DNA from: Bryoerythrophyllum caledonicum
Taxonomy: Eukaryota > Streptophyta > Bryopsida > Pottiales > Pottiaceae
Assembly (NCBI GenBank): GCA_963971425.1
Contig: OZ020519.1
Span: 22,174,786 to 22,238,785, forward strand
DNA: 64,000 nucleotides
Direction: 5' to 3'
In this document: piece after piece, positions 11,587 through 24,500 of the stretch
Layout of the letters: the number at the start of each line of letters is the position of its first letter
Position numbering within the stretch: the first letter of the stretch is position 1
The notes under the pieces: model-generated
Seen by the model: the letters and a program-made list of their open reading frames with translations, nothing else
Database searches by the model: none
What the model was told of the DNA's origin: nothing
Program-made: the position numbers and the translations under genes

Positions 11587-13276
11587 TGTAACCCAAAAAT
11601 TCCACTTTCCAAAAAATCCAAGAATCACTTTTGATCCAAGTTCCTCGTCCTGGGATGGTCTAGCGTCTAATGTTAAGTAGTTTGTCTTTAATTGTAGGTC
11701 AAAAGTTATCTTTTATTGAATTACTTAAGTTTATGCATTTGTTTTTAGGGAATTAAACTTTAAGATGCCTCACTCTTAGCATTTCACTCTTAAGGTATTA
11801 ATCCCAAGGATTTATATGCTTAGGTAGAGCCTTGCTCCTCTAAAGAGCCTTGCTCTTGAATTAACTATGAATGTGCTTGTTGATTAGTTTCTTAGTTTTT
11901 GTCATCTTCGGCTCATGGATACTATCCATTGCACTCATTGTTTGCTCCTTAATTAATTCCATTTAAATTTACAAAGTTACCTCATACAATTTGCTTTATT
12001 TTTCACTTGCGTCCAATCCGCTCGCGCATTCATCACAAATATTAGGCTCAAACAACATACAAGTTAGATTAAGTTCCTAAATAATCCTATTCTAAGTCCC
12101 GACTTAAGTCTAACTATCTATAAGTCCGTAACACTTGAATGCAAAAAGAGTATCTTCACTCTTATACTTGTATGACTTAAGTTTTCTAACTCAAACTTAA
12201 GTTCTGTCATCCAAACTTAAGTTTTTCCTCACTGTAGGCTTAAGTTTTATCACTCAAACTTAAGTTCTATTCCACTTTAGACTTAAGTTTACTTATTTAC
12301 ACATGCATAAGACTGCCGTCTTATGTCTTAAAACTTAAGTTTCCACACTCAAACTTAAGTCTAACATTAACTACTTATGCATTCCTCACATAAATGCATT
12401 AAGTTTCTTATTCCAAATTAATTTTTAAATGCTTTACATATACTTAGAATTATTACTTTATTATTCACAATGTCACTTTGACATAGTTAGGATCTTTCCC
12501 TAACTTTATCTCTTGAAATTTTAATATTGAATATTCATATTTCACTCATATGCAATATATTAAATTTAATTCACTAATACACACAATTTCATGTCACATA
12601 ATTAATTAGGATAGTATCCTAATTTTTACAATGAAGATCTAAATAAATAATGCAATTATGCATAGGAATTTACTCACAATTAATACCTCATGTATATAAT
12701 TGCATTTACAAAACACAATGTCAAATTTATTCTATGAAGAACTAATATTATTGCAATTACACATATTAATTAAGTCACACACAAGACTTTACATATGCAA
12801 ATTCAATAATAATTATATATTAATAATTTCACACATAACATAATACTCTTTCAACATAAGAGATTTCTTCAATTACTAGCTTTTCACCTAAGCTAGGGCT
12901 CACTTCAATCTTCCTCCAAGGAATGTCTATGGTAATGGCCAAGAATGCTAAAAATTCAAGCTATTCATTCTACTCAAATCCAAGAGGCACACCTCTCGGA
13001 AAAATGGTTTTTTCTACAATTAACCGTTGAAACTAACTTCACTTCATCCTCACATCCATTCATATTTACTTATGGAAAGGCACACCCTTTCCAAAGGGTG
13101 CGAGTTCAACCCTTTTCCCATTATCTCTTATCTCTTGGATATGAATAGGCATTTTTTGGTTAATTAACTATTAAGTGTAAACTTAATCATTAATTATTTA
13201 ATTCTCCATATATCTACAACCCTTTTTACACTTAATTTTATTTTTAAACAACTATTTTTAGGATTTAGGCTCTACA
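11587..13276 (-). repeat. 5' LTR of the gypsy element (outer end tentative)
   Basis: On the coding strand this segment begins TGTAGAGCC and ends GGGTTACA directly before the primer-binding site, so it has the usual TG...CA LTR ends within TGTA...TACA. The inner end is well placed by the primer-binding site. The outer end at about 13276 is chosen only from the terminal motif, since the partner LTR is not in the window. It would be about 1.7 kb long. No long ORF is present. Confidence 0.5.
12104..12365. repeat. Cluster of about nine ACTTAAGT palindromes
   Basis: The 8-base palindrome ACTTAAGT, or a one-base variant, occurs about nine times between 12104 and 12365, at spacings of roughly 20 to 60 bases, usually as AAACTTAAGTT. 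The copies alternate with short unrelated spacers, so this is not a simple tandem repeat. The position inside the presumed LTR would suit a protein-binding array in the promoter region of the element; that role is an inference. Confidence 0.6.
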
Positions 13277-13940
13277 GAGATTGAGATCATACTACAAGAA
13301 ATAATGATGGAGTAAAGAATTAACAGGAGAATTGCAGGAGCTAAGTATCAAAACCCTAATTTCAATTATGCAACATGGCATATTATAACTCGTAATATAG
13401 ATTATGGTGAATGAATCTACAATTGTGTTACTATCAATTTGATCGCGGATACATTAACTGGACACTAACAATACTATCAAATTAATTGGACTAAGAGTGA
13501 TTCCCAGGTGATAAATAATTTCTTTAAATACCTTGGTATAATTCAATAATAACTATAATTACTACCTTCATGTAACCTTAAGCTACTTATACACTAAACG
13601 AAAAGATTTATTTCCAATATGAAGTTTTTAGAGTTGAATTGCGTGGGGTGTTTTGATTGATTCAATTGATAACATAATTTTCTACACTACAATGTGGCGC
13701 CCTCGAAGCTCCAAAATGTCATGTTTACTTTTATGCCACAAATACATCATGCGTTTATGTTGTAACCTAACACTCGAATAGTTGATGCAAGTGAGTTTGC
13801 AATAACTTGTCCCTAGTGATGGTCATGTGCAATACGTTGTCCCGAGAGGTTTCGGCACAGGTATAGAGCCATTTCAATATATATTGAGAGATGAAAGAGA
13901 TTGATCTTCCTTAACGCACTTGGTAAAACTATTTACCTTT
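13277..13940. other. Spacer without recognised features
   Basis: No coding region, inverted repeat or family repeat was recognised between the LTR and the TTAA-flanked element at 13945. Confidence 0.5.
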
Positions 13941-13944
13941 TTAA

Positions 13945-14868
13945 CCCCTAAAGGACCACGACCTATTTCGCTCTAAAACCAGTCCAAAACTGCCACTGTC
14001 AAAAAGAGACATAGAAATCACATTTTAAAGTGAACTTTGGATTTTCAACCGTATGATCTTAAAATAGACTTCTATATAAACATGCCGTACAATTTTGGTT
14101 GCAATCCACTGCACGGATTGATAGATTTTAGTGTTTAAAGTCATAACAATGGTTCATTTTCATCCCTGCGTTGAGTAGATCAGCTGACTTTGACTTCATT
14201 TTGTATCAAATTTTTGCATTGTACAAGGTCTAAATCTTTTACCATTGACTTAAGCATGATGTTATTTCCCAACACACCAATTTTAAGAGGTAAAAAAAGG
14301 GTGTAGCGTATTCAAAACAAGTGTGCAAGGAGTGGAGGTTCAAAAATTGCCATTTCACATTTTATTTTTTTGTGAACTACGTATGTATTTAAATGATAAT
14401 CCAAACGGTCAATAAGAGGGTTTTCACCATATATTGTTGTTGAAAAAATAAAAAGTGAAAAATATGAAGATCTCTAGGTTTTATGTAGAAAAGATGAAGT
14501 TTTTTTCCCCCGTTGCCCGACAACGTGTGAAAATGTTTGACTTGGAATAAAATGCCTTTTTACACTAAAGACAAGATTTTTTTTGAAAATTTCCAAAGAA
14601 GGAAATATTCTTTATATGTGTGAAAAATCTCAATGTCAATAGAAAATTTTGTCAAAAATTTTGGAGGTGCCCGAAGTCCCACTTTTGGCTTTAAGTGGTA
14701 CTAAATTTCAAACCACAAATCCAAAAATATATTTAAAAATATCTCCACGAAGCTCTTATGAGATCCTATCTTGAAAAAAAAAATTAATTAAAAAGGAAAT
14801 TTTTTCGAATTGTAGGTACATGCCCAAAATCCAAAATGACCCCGGGGGGACGTTTGGTCCTTTAGGGG
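13945..14868 (+). mobile_element. TTAA-flanked MITE, copy A (924 bp)
   Basis: The element lies exactly between two TTAA tetranucleotides (13941-13944 and 14869-14872). Its ends are inverted repeats sharing CCCCTAAAGGACCA at 14 of 14 bases. It has no protein-coding capacity. A second near full-length copy lies inverted at 41724-42642, and partial copies occur elsewhere in the window. CCC at the end together with a TTAA target site is the pattern of piggyBac-type elements. No transposase is encoded. Confidence 0.85.
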
Positions 14869-14872
14869 TTAA

Positions 14873-16952
14873 GAAAGTTTAGTACATTCTAAAATTATAT
14901 AATGTAGGTGGGTGCTATTAGGGATTAATTGTTGTAATTACCCTCCTTTACTAATTTGTTGCAACCTTGTTCTCTACACATTGTATTTGTAGTTTCCAAT
15001 ATTATCCAATATGGGATTCTAAGAAGATTTATAATATCAATAGCTAGTTAAACTTAGTTTTAGAATGCAATAGTAAGAAGTTAACTAGAAAAGGGAGAAG
15101 ATAGGCAAAGATCCTACTAAAAACAATAAGTTAAGAATGTCATCAAATGATTTCTTGTTCTTGTGTTTAACTTTAACCAAAGATAATCTATAACAAGCAT
15201 AAATATCATGAAAATGACTCAATTGCGTTGTAGATTTGCCACAATAACAAAGAAAATTGTTTATTGAGCTATCATATCTTATTCTTGGCACAACATTCTT
15301 GATATTTTTGAAGAACAATAACATCTAAATATATATTCTCATATTAATTTTGTGAGCCATAATTAGTCTATTTTACATTAAATATAAGAGTGATTATTTA
15401 ATATGAAGTCAAATCTTCAAGTTATCCATGAGTTCTACAAATTAGATCAACAGTCCAAGTTTTGTTATTGATTTGAATTGGACTAAACAAGAAAAATTAG
15501 TGGAGCGAAAATAAGATCATGTAGTTGGCAATAAAATCATACCATTTTACTTTCATGTTTTTATTATTAAAAGGATAATATTGTGATATTAATTCACAAA
15601 TTTTCAAGCTAATATATAAATCACAACCATAAATATAAACAGGAACTACTGTGCAAAATAAACCACCTTCTGTTGAATTTTTATTCTATAATTTCATAAA
15701 CAACACAATTCTTTATTTGATATTTCTACAAAGTTTACATGAGATCAAATGAGGTATAAAATTAACGCTCTCCTTAATGTTTATTTATTTATTTATTTAT
15801 TTATTTATTATTTTTAATTCAGTATCATAAAGAGCACATAAATTTAATTTTATTTATTTTAAACTTCCACTTGAATAAGTGATACATATTCAATTAAATC
15901 TTTCACCACATTAAAAAAAATTAGGTTTGTAAAATATACCTAATCCTCATAAGCTTGTATTCAAAATCATCTCTAATATATAACTGTATCTCATATACAA
16001 TTACAATTTGAATCAAACCACTTAATTAAGCTCATCTATATTGAGGAGATATAAAATAAAATGTAAAAATAAATGCCTTCTCAAGTATAGTAATAATCAA
16101 TGTGTATTAAATAACACATGTGAATCCTTCAAAACATGCGCATCTGCTTTGCAGGTGGAAAAAATGGTAATTGATTGATCTGTAAGAAAATTGAGGCACA
16201 AATTTTTGTAAGTATTTTTGTAAGTAAAGCAACTCTTTGGTGCCAATGTTAATTGGTTGCCTAACAATCCATGGAGAATCAATAAAAAAACATATGTTAT
16301 TCTATGTAATTATGACACATCCTAAATAAATTTTATATTTTATACATCTAAAACTCTATTGCAAAAACTCTTTTTAAAACTCTATTACATTTTGTCATTA
16401 TGTTTTATATGGAAAATCCTATCAATCTTCATTTATTCAAGTCATAACCAAGGACCATAGATTCTTGTGATAGTGAAAATTGGTCATTACATCATTGTGA
16501 AAAGGTTTGTGTTTAGTTTGAATCACTCGATATGGTTGTGAAACCACCAAGTGATATTAAAATGTATGATGGTAGATTAGAGGTTGCTAATTGTATGCTT
16601 TGACAACCATGGGGTTTAAACTCAAGACCATGGGCCTCCAAGTGGAGTCCCTCACACATGTTCTACCACAATCAAAGGCTTTTCCAAGCTCCACTCCTCT
16701 TTGATGTCTATCCATGTGGCAAAGTTTGTAAATTAATGCTTTGTTCAATTTTGGCATCCTCACTAAATGATTTCCCAATTATTTTGGCATGCCTTGTGTG
16801 AATTGATTAACGCTAGATTAGAAGTTAACCTACGGTATATACAACTACCCTTCATTTCATGGCATAAATGTAGCTGCAGACTACATAGCCTATTTTTTTA
16901 GGTTACAAAATATAAGACATGTACCTTTGAGTTACAAATAAATGAAGCGTAG
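14873..16952. other. AT-rich spacer without recognised genes
   Basis: This 2 kb stretch contains only short, unconvincing open frames. A (TTTA)n simple repeat of about eight units lies at 15780-15810. No family motif, TIR pair or RNA gene was recognised. Confidence 0.55.
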
Positions 16953-17216
16953 TTGTGTATATATATATATAGTTATATATATAGTTATATATATAGTTAT
17001 ATATATATAGTTATATATATAGTTATATATATAGTTATATATATAGTTATATATATATATATATATAGTTATATATATATAGTTATATATATATAGTTAT
17101 ATATATATAGTTATATATATATAGTTATATATATATAGTTATATATATATAGTTATATATATATAGTTATATATATATATAGTTATATATATATATAGTT
17201 ATATGTATATATAATA
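16953..17216. repeat. Microsatellite-like array of ATAT and AGTT units
   Basis: The unit is a run of TA dinucleotides followed by AGTT, repeated about twenty times over roughly 260 bp. Unit length varies between about 10 and 20 bases because the TA run expands and contracts. Confidence 0.9.
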
Positions 17217-17258
17217 TAATTTCTGGTATTGGTTTCACAACAACAAAACTTATAATTA

Positions 17259-17476
17259 CACCCTTAAAGACCAAGTGTTTGTTCAGAGGACATTATTTTC
17301 CACATTGATTGCCATTATCTTTCAATCCATATGGTCAAAATTCACTAAATTTTTTACCACATCATTTGATGTAAGTTTAGAAGAAGATCCTACGATTACA
17401 TCCTCAAAAAGTTCATTTTGGCAGTTTTTAATCAATAGAGTAGAAATTCCCTTAAAATGCCTTGGTCCTTTAGCGA
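17259..17476. mobile_element. Decayed TTAA-type MITE related to the copy at 37525
   Basis: The left end reads CCCTTAAAGACCAAGTG and the right end CTTGGTCCTTTAGCG, which are diverged forms of the CCCCTAAAGGACCA terminus. The interior matches 37525-37700, including a shared stretch beginning ATCTTTCAATCC and another containing TTTTTAATCAAT. The flanking TTAA sites are mutated. Confidence 0.55.
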
Positions 17477-17535
17477 TTGATTGTACCCATTTTACTCTTT
17501 TTTTAACATTTTTACACCAACAATTTCTACCTCAA

Positions 17536-18280
17536 CCCTTCGCTGACCAAGAAGCTTAAAATGGGATTCCGGAGGTGCTAAAACTCAACTTGCATGAAAT
17601 CCATGAGGAATTAGGTTTCAAGATACCAAGTTCACATTTGCGCACACATTACATGAACACTCTCCAACAATCAGATCATGATTTGGAGTTATAGAACTCT
17701 TGGAAAAGCTAGGAATACATCACGAAATACATCAAATACACTAAAATATAGTGAATACAATGAATATCATGCCACATACTATGTTGTATTTCACACACAT
17801 GCACATTGATTTTGGTCTAAAATTTTGATTGAACATTGTCTTTAAGACATTCTTCATTGTTAATTTGTTTTCTGATTGTTGATCTCTCTCCTCACATAAG
17901 CAACTTCCGTTTCTATTTGTATAAGGTTGGAACATTTTTGTATACAATCAAGTAGAAAAAAGCAAAAAAATCACCAATAATTGTGTATAAATATTTTCTG
18001 TGAGTATGATATGACAATGCAAAGCTCTCAACCTAGTGCACATGTGAACTACTTTAATTCAAAGTAAAAAAATTCTTGCAAGAATCTATTGATGGTTAAA
18101 GTAGTACACCCTCCAAAATCCACAATTTTCACTACCAATATACGGTAACCTCAAACACTATAATCTATTCCATCAACCGTTGGATGTTGTGCAAAATTTC
18201 CCCAAAGTGCAGGTCATGGGTTAAGTTCAATTTTGTAAGGTTAGATATTAATACTAGACATTGTATTTCCATCAAGCCCG
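17536..18280. repeat. Dispersed repeat R, copy 1
   Basis: This segment matches 55625-56590 over most of its length, for example in the stretches containing AAGTTCACATTTGCGCACAC and TTTGGAGTTATAGAACTC. The second copy holds a 240-bp insertion that is absent here, so this copy supplies the empty site. The borders are approximate and no terminal repeat was found, so the class of the repeat is unknown. Confidence 0.65.
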
Positions 18281-18354
18281 GTTCAAAGAAACAAATCAGC
18301 AAAAATCTTGGTTTTTCCAGAAACATAGCTGGGTGGTAAAGGGTTAACATCATT

Positions 18355-20592
18355 TTAAAAGTGACAACACACCTCATAATGGCTCGGGTAGCCCGGTCGT
18401 GATCCGGGCTGTAATCCCAAGGCCATGATTTTGCGTTCTTGTTGAGCCCTTTGTTTCTTCCAGTTTTTCAACTCTTGACGGAAGAGAGTCACTAGTTTGC
18501 GTACCTGTACACGATCAGGTTTTAGGGTTCTGAATACCTGTGAATAATCTATTTGCAAACTTGTTTTGTGTGATGGAAAACAGGCACCATGTTGTGCAAA
18601 TTCATGGTAAATTACATACCTGTCCATCATCCAATGAATACTTGAACTTGTTCTTCTTCTTCTCAAAGTTTTCACTCATGGCTTCTTTGAAAGCTTTTAA
18701 TGGGAGGTTCGGACATCTCTCCACGCACCGCATCCTAACCTACACAACATTTATGGCAAACTAACACATGTGTGTTAGTATCTTTTCTCACCAATATACA
18801 TGTATAATTTTAATGGCACACCACACCGAAAACAATAACTAACGTCAGTATTTACTAATGGCTATAATTTTTCACTCAAGATGAATAATCTCCACTCACA
18901 TAGGCGAATTATATCTGAAATACATTTTACAAGTATGCTTGTCAAGAGTGAAAAGCCATGACAGTAATTATCATTTTTTTGTAGTGATACAGTTTCTCAC
19001 GGATATAACATAAACTTTTATATGGCAAACTATTGGTATCCTTTCCCACCAATACAACACATAAAATATAGCATTCTTGAGATATTGAATCGATTCAATT
19101 TTGGAAATACATCGTAAGAAATATGCGAAATAACCGATGTGAATGAGTAGGGAAATGAGCAGTTTGAGATTGTTGTTTCACTGTTGTATGATTAGATTTG
19201 ATGTTTGAGGACCTGAGCTGGGAAAAGGCCGTGAAATGCGTCCGGTTCAAGGTCCATGTTGCCCACGCAAGTCGCCTCAAAAATCCCTGACAACTCTCTA
19301 GCTTGGTAGTTGTACAAGAATAATTTTGTCCCAGGAGCTACTCGCATGACCTGGGTGAAAGCATTCTACAAATAGCTTAAAACTCATCACAACTTACAAG
19401 GAGTTATTTTTCACGCAAGGTGAATATTTTTACAAATCATGTTTGTGGATGTTTTTTACATAATCTTCAATCTGGGTATAACCATTTTCCATGTTAAAAA
19501 AGTTAGTGTGACTTGTACAAACGCAGATAATTGGTTATCACTTATTTTTAGCTCCTACAATTGAAAAACAGAAAATCATTTATTTTATTAGTAAAAATTT
19601 CCAGAAGACCCTGGAAATTGTAGTAATCAATGACATATGTAATAAAGACATTTTCAAAATGGAAGAAAAGCAGGATTTTGATCAAAATTGCCTTTGACAT
19701 TAAAAAAACATTTATGCTAATTGTTTTAATATGTGACAACTTTTAAAAGGTTGATGAATGTTTTACCCATTATTGAATATAATCCATTTGCACGAAAAAT
19801 TATCAATATCTAATTTACTCATCTCATAGAGAATATTTTAGCCTCGAGAGAATGGTTAGTTTGAATGAGAATAGGTCTCATTCTCACTCTAGTGGCATTC
19901 TAAAGAAAGAAAGAGCCCTTTGGGATCCGAATATTATAACTTTGGCTGCTTGATTACATGTACAGCAAAGTTGTTCCTCTTTACTCTTGAAAACTTTCAT
20001 TTGTAACAGGTTATTACAACATCTCTTTCATTGTGAGAATTTTTTTCTCAATTACCTCACTTTTGTTGGTGGCGGGCAAGGCAAACAACTGCATTTGCAT
20101 GCACTCCATGTAAGTGTCACTTGTGCACCCAAATATCATGCCTGCCAAAGCCGGCTCTTCAGTAGGGCCCTCGGGAATCCGTCCCGGCGACTGGGCGGGC
20201 GATTGCGAAGTGCTCATGGCCCTCTCCCTCACCACTGGTGCTGCAGCCCCCGTCCCCTCTTTCCCCGCTTTCCGCCTCCGCCGCTCCCGTCTCGGCTTTC
20301 CGGCCCAACCCGGCTGGAAAATGGGAGGCATCACCGGCATCCCATTCCCATATCCATTGGCAAACCGGTCCTCCGGCGGGAAAAGCCCGTAATCATGACC
20401 ATAATGGCCAAGCATTTGTGCCTGATGAGCCATGGCAAAGGCGTTGCTCCCGTAACCGTTCATGTACGGGGACGGGTCCATAGCCCTAATGTTGTACCCT
20501 CCTCGATTCGCTGTCATGAGTGGATCCGGTACCCATGGTCTCTTGACTAATGGTGCAACCCTGTGGAGTGCCTCGTAATTGTAGCTACCCAT
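18355..20592 (-). CDS. DCD-domain protein, 325 aa, four coding exons
   Basis: Exons by splice reading are 20592-20056, 19350-19213, 18739-18620 and 18537-18355, all with GT-AG introns in phase 0. Residues 1-147 are rich in Gly, Tyr, Met and Pro, with a basic cluster RRERRRR that could be a nuclear signal. Residues about 148-284 match the DCD (Development and Cell Death) domain: LAGMIFGCTSDT, FALP (the FGLP motif), PGTKLFLYNY, GIFEAT, then a last helix ending RVQVRKLVTLF. The final exon adds a charged coiled tail. DCD proteins are plant proteins, some linked to stress responses and cell death; the biochemical role of this one is not known. The ATG at 20592 was chosen as start; the frame stays open further upstream, so an earlier exon is possible. 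It lies in tandem with MLO copy 1, whose stop is about 1 kb upstream. Confidence 0.85.
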
Positions 20593-20616
20593 TGAGGATT
20601 GTTTTACGTTTTTCAA

Positions 20617-21585
20617 ACTTTGGCAGCAAAAAGTCCAACTTTTACAATATGCTTACAATTTGCGGTTCATCAATAAAAGAAAATTTGCCAGTCTAATGTG
20701 ACTTTATGCTTGTAAATGCATTAAATGTCATGATTCTCAGCCACAATCAAGCATTCTGTGTGTTTTTGTGTCTAAAATTGCAATTCATCACACTAACTCA
20801 TGATTGTGTTGTTCTCCTCAAAGAGACCGTTCTTGCAAGGTTTCCACAAATCTGTTATGAAAGCATGTCCTAACCACAAACTCACAAATTATCGGACTCA
20901 AAATCCCTGACAGTTTTATCCACAGAAATGATAACCAACCATGAGATACCATAGAATCAACTTCCGGTTCCTTCCGAAGAATAAAAGTGAAAGAATAATT
21001 GAATGAAGCACTGTAATATCTGATTGCCCCTGCGCGGATGTCTAAACACGGCTATTTTGTGAACACTAAATCTACGATAAATTGTCCGCCCATCAAAAAT
21101 GTTCAGTAGCAGAGTCTGCTAAATACTAATCGTCTATACTACCTAAATTCAGTTACCTGAATCTGTATGTACAAGGTCGTATTATTTTTGGCATCATCTT
21201 CCAGCATGAAATATTATATATATATCAATGTGCAGTTTCAACTGCAAATTGCACATCTGGCATGATAGAACTACAGGTATTTGATGGGCCATTGTGTCCT
21301 TTTTTCTTTTCTTTTTAGCCAATTCCATTGAGTGACCTACGATCACAAATTTATGGCCCAATCATCACAGACAGTTCTCTTTTTGCTGATCCCAATATTT
21401 GACACATAAATATGACATACCTTCAGAAAAATGATGGCCCACATTGTTCGATGAAGTATCCTCACTGATATTTTACACATGCTGTGTGCCGCATGTGACA
21501 TACTGTCACAAAAGGATGACCTCTTTCTGCCAATTTCGATGCTGTCTCCTGCACGTTGACATACCTTTGCAAAATTGTGTGAAAT
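20617..21585. other. Intergenic region between MLO copy 1 and the DCD gene
   Basis: This roughly 1 kb stretch would hold the 3' untranslated region of MLO copy 1 and the promoter of the DCD gene, both read on the minus strand. No coding sequence or repeat was recognised in it. Confidence 0.5.
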
Positions 21586-24500
21586 TTACGAGTAATCGCG
21601 TTGGATTTCAAAGCTAGGAGCGGAGTTTTGGCGTTGCAGGACAGCGCCTGTGTGCCTGTGGTTGAAGGCAGGGTGAGGTGGCAGGTACTGAACCTCTTGA
21701 AAAGTTGGCCTGGAATGAGTTGTTGGTCTTGAAGTTGGTGATGCAATTGTTGTTGGTTTTTCTTCATTATTATTGCCAGAGTGGTTAGCACGCAAGGATC
21801 CGGGTAACGGCAGTCCTAAGTTGCTTGGTCGCCCCCAGATAGGCAGTTCTAAGTTGCTTGGTCGCCCCCAGATAGGCAGTCCTAAGTTGCGTGGTCGCCC
21901 CCAGATATGCTCCGCTGTTGGCCTCTCGATCACACTGCAACACAGGACCATCAGGAATGTGATGAGGATAAGTGTGCATCATAAGTAGCAAGCTTGAGAG
22001 GTTTTAGTGGCTATCAAGTTTGTTAGTACCATTTCCAAGCGCAATCCAAACATTTAAACCCAAGAAAAATAGAAACAAAACTACAACCCTCTGTAGAGAA
22101 AATCACAAATTTTGGTTGTATGTATCCACTCTACGTCATGTTTTAGAGCGAACTTTCTCTGATGTAATACTCATCCTTCTCCTAAAAGTGACTATGGCAA
22201 TGGACACTAATATCCTCATAGGCACTCAGGGGTTAAGTTTTGTATAACATTTCCATAGGGCAAGTTAGTGAGAAAATTACAAATTGGTCACAGAAAGATT
22301 GACAACATTACCTAGTGAGAGTGCCTTCTTCCATCGGGACATGCTCTCCCAGCGCTTGGGCACCTGCACTTTCTTTCACGCAGGATGATGATGATGATGA
22401 TGATGATGGCATGCCCAGCCCGGACGACGAGAAGCTTGGACGTCGGTCGGCGATCCTGGACTTGAAGTGGAGGATGAGGCTGCTGCTGCTTGGAGGCGCC
22501 CTGCTAGTGTCGCTTGTGGTGCTGCTGGCCTTCACTCTCTGCTTTGCGCCTTTGTGCCATTTCAGCAGCACACGCTCCACGTTCTTGGACAGCACGGCCT
22601 TCTTGTAGTTGCTGCCCATTTGGGTTACAAGCGCGTAAAGTGGTAGCGTGCTGTAGCTGGTGAATAGAAGGACCACTAATCTGCATACACACAACCATGA
22701 CAGTCACTTAGCGGGTTTACATGCAACTCAGACATATTACATTTTCTGATATCATTTCAGTTTTGTCAAGATCTAATTGAGTAGCCTAGCATGTTAGGTT
22801 TATCAAGTGAGTAGAGAAAAGCTCACAAAGTAGTCAAAGCAAGAATATAGCAGAATTGGAAATCATGTGTGAAAAGCATCAATCCATGATCAATATGGCA
22901 CCTTACTTGAAGCATATCATTGTGTGTGTGTGTGTACATACCCAATTGTGAGACGGCCCCAGAGGTACATCTTGTTCGATTCCATGAGACAGGTGTTGTA
23001 CCCAAATTGCCACTGGTACAGAAAAATGAGGTTAGAGAAAGAAGAATGATAGAACATGGATGGTGACTATATTAGCAAATGTCTTTACCGTTGCCACTTT
23101 CAAGACACAGATTGGTGTAAAGGAGAGAACACACATGGCGATCGTGCGAAAAAACGGAATCACAGAGAAAGATAGCCTACACTAGAGTATGTGATGTTAG
23201 AGATGAGTTGGCAAGATGCATACCACATGCCAGAAGAAAGTGGCAAACTCGAAGGCAATTTCGAAGAGGATCAAGTGGATGGCAGACAGGAGCAGCTTTG
23301 GGCGGTTGAACCAGAAGAGCTGGTCGCGTGGCTTGATCGCCACAGGCACCAGTGGACCGGGCACATCCACATTCTCCAAAGCAAGGGTGGCAATCACATG
23401 CTGCAGTTTTGTACCGATGATGAAAACCACCTGCACAAATCAGATCAAAATCAGGTCAAATTAGGGTCAAACGTAGGGTAAAGGATATTGGAAGGAGGTG
23501 ATATATACTACTTACAATGGGCGGGATGAGCGACGTCCAGACGTACAAATGCGCTTTGTCCACATTCAACAACCACATCGCCACAACACATCCCCACAGC
23601 CATGCACTGTATCACAAAAACAACAACAAAAACAACTGATCAACACATGAAATATTCTTTGACCAGTGATCTGAAAAAGACTGAAAACAAGGATGACATT
23701 CTAGAATCTCCTTTTATCCAGGAATAAAATTTGAGGAGGATGTTCTCAGACAAGGAAAGAATTTCTCATATCAAAGTCGAAGAGGCTATGGAAAATGACC
23801 ATCAAATACTACTAATTCGACACTTTCACAGTATGCACAAACTTTCGACACTTCACCCAAAAAAGTCAAATTTAGAGCTTTAAAAAATAGCCCCATTTGT
23901 ACCAGTGAGAGAAGAACTAGATGTGGGGTCAATGAACCCGTGTATTGAATACATAATTTTTTACCTGATGCCAACAATAGTTTCAAACTCGTCCTCGAGT
24001 GTCCGCACCATGTAGGAATGGAAGTCATAGGTGTCCTTCAGGTTATGAGTCTGCACATACACACACACACATAAGTGACATCCATTTGAGTCTGATGTAT
24101 GTGCATGCATTGTGATGTATGCTTACATTGATGAAGCTGAGGCGCAGGGCCATGTAGTCAGCACGAGGAATGTAGAACTGCTGGAAGAAGCACATGACCC
24201 ACACCACTAATCGGGACCTGCTCCACGGCTCCGACGTATGGTACCGCACAAAGGTTGATTGCCGGCTCAACGAGATGTTCTCTATCAAATCTGCAAGAAA
24301 GAAGAATCAGCATTTCACTTTAGTCCCTGCCAGTGCTATATTTATTTGAACTTGGACAATTTTTACCCTTTCGCAATTGTCCCTAGGTCTTTGTCATGTG
24401 GACAAACAAGCGTGAACCTCCACATATCAATGATTATATTTAGATGATTCTTAGAAGCCTAAAGTGAAAAAGAACCATCTTCCTAAGCAGAATAATTATG

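Larger units (their letters stand above)
1..13276 (-). mobile_element. Decayed Ty3/gypsy LTR retrotransposon, left end outside window
   Basis: Read on the minus strand, the order is LTR (13276 to 11587), primer-binding site, an ORF upstream of gag, gag, protease, reverse transcriptase, RNase H, integrase, a long non-coding stretch and a further same-strand ORF. Integrase after RNase H defines Ty3/gypsy, and the integrase carries a GPY motif with no chromodomain visible after it. No second LTR resembling 11587-13276 was seen between 1 and 3431, so the other LTR probably lies beyond the left edge; alternatively it has been lost and the 1-1500 ORF is unrelated. All reading frames are broken by stops and shifts, so this copy is inactive. 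Extra ORFs on both sides of gag-pol recall Tat/Ogre-type elements, but that lineage call is only an inference. Confidence 0.8.

Noticed and set aside
16600-16700. Possible tRNA-derived SINE on the minus strand
   Set aside because: Faint box A-like and box B-like phrases are present (GTGGTAGAAC, GAGTTTAAACCCC), but spacing and tail are not convincing, and no second copy was seen.
16953-17216. Satellite or centromeric array
   Set aside because: The array is short and made of TA runs with AGTT, best explained as microsatellite slippage.
18300-18347. GGGTTAAC just after the DCD gene stop as a TTAA-element end
   Set aside because: No matching left terminus was found within 1 kb.
20114-20483. Plus-strand open frames opposite the DCD gene first exon
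   Set aside because: They are antisense shadows of a GC-rich coding exon. The minus-strand frame joins three further exons into a recognisable DCD domain.
22055-22232. Possible TTAA element in intron 11 of MLO copy 1
   Set aside because: GGGGTTAA at 22229 looks like a right end, but the only left candidate (TTTAAACCC) does not form an inverted repeat with it.
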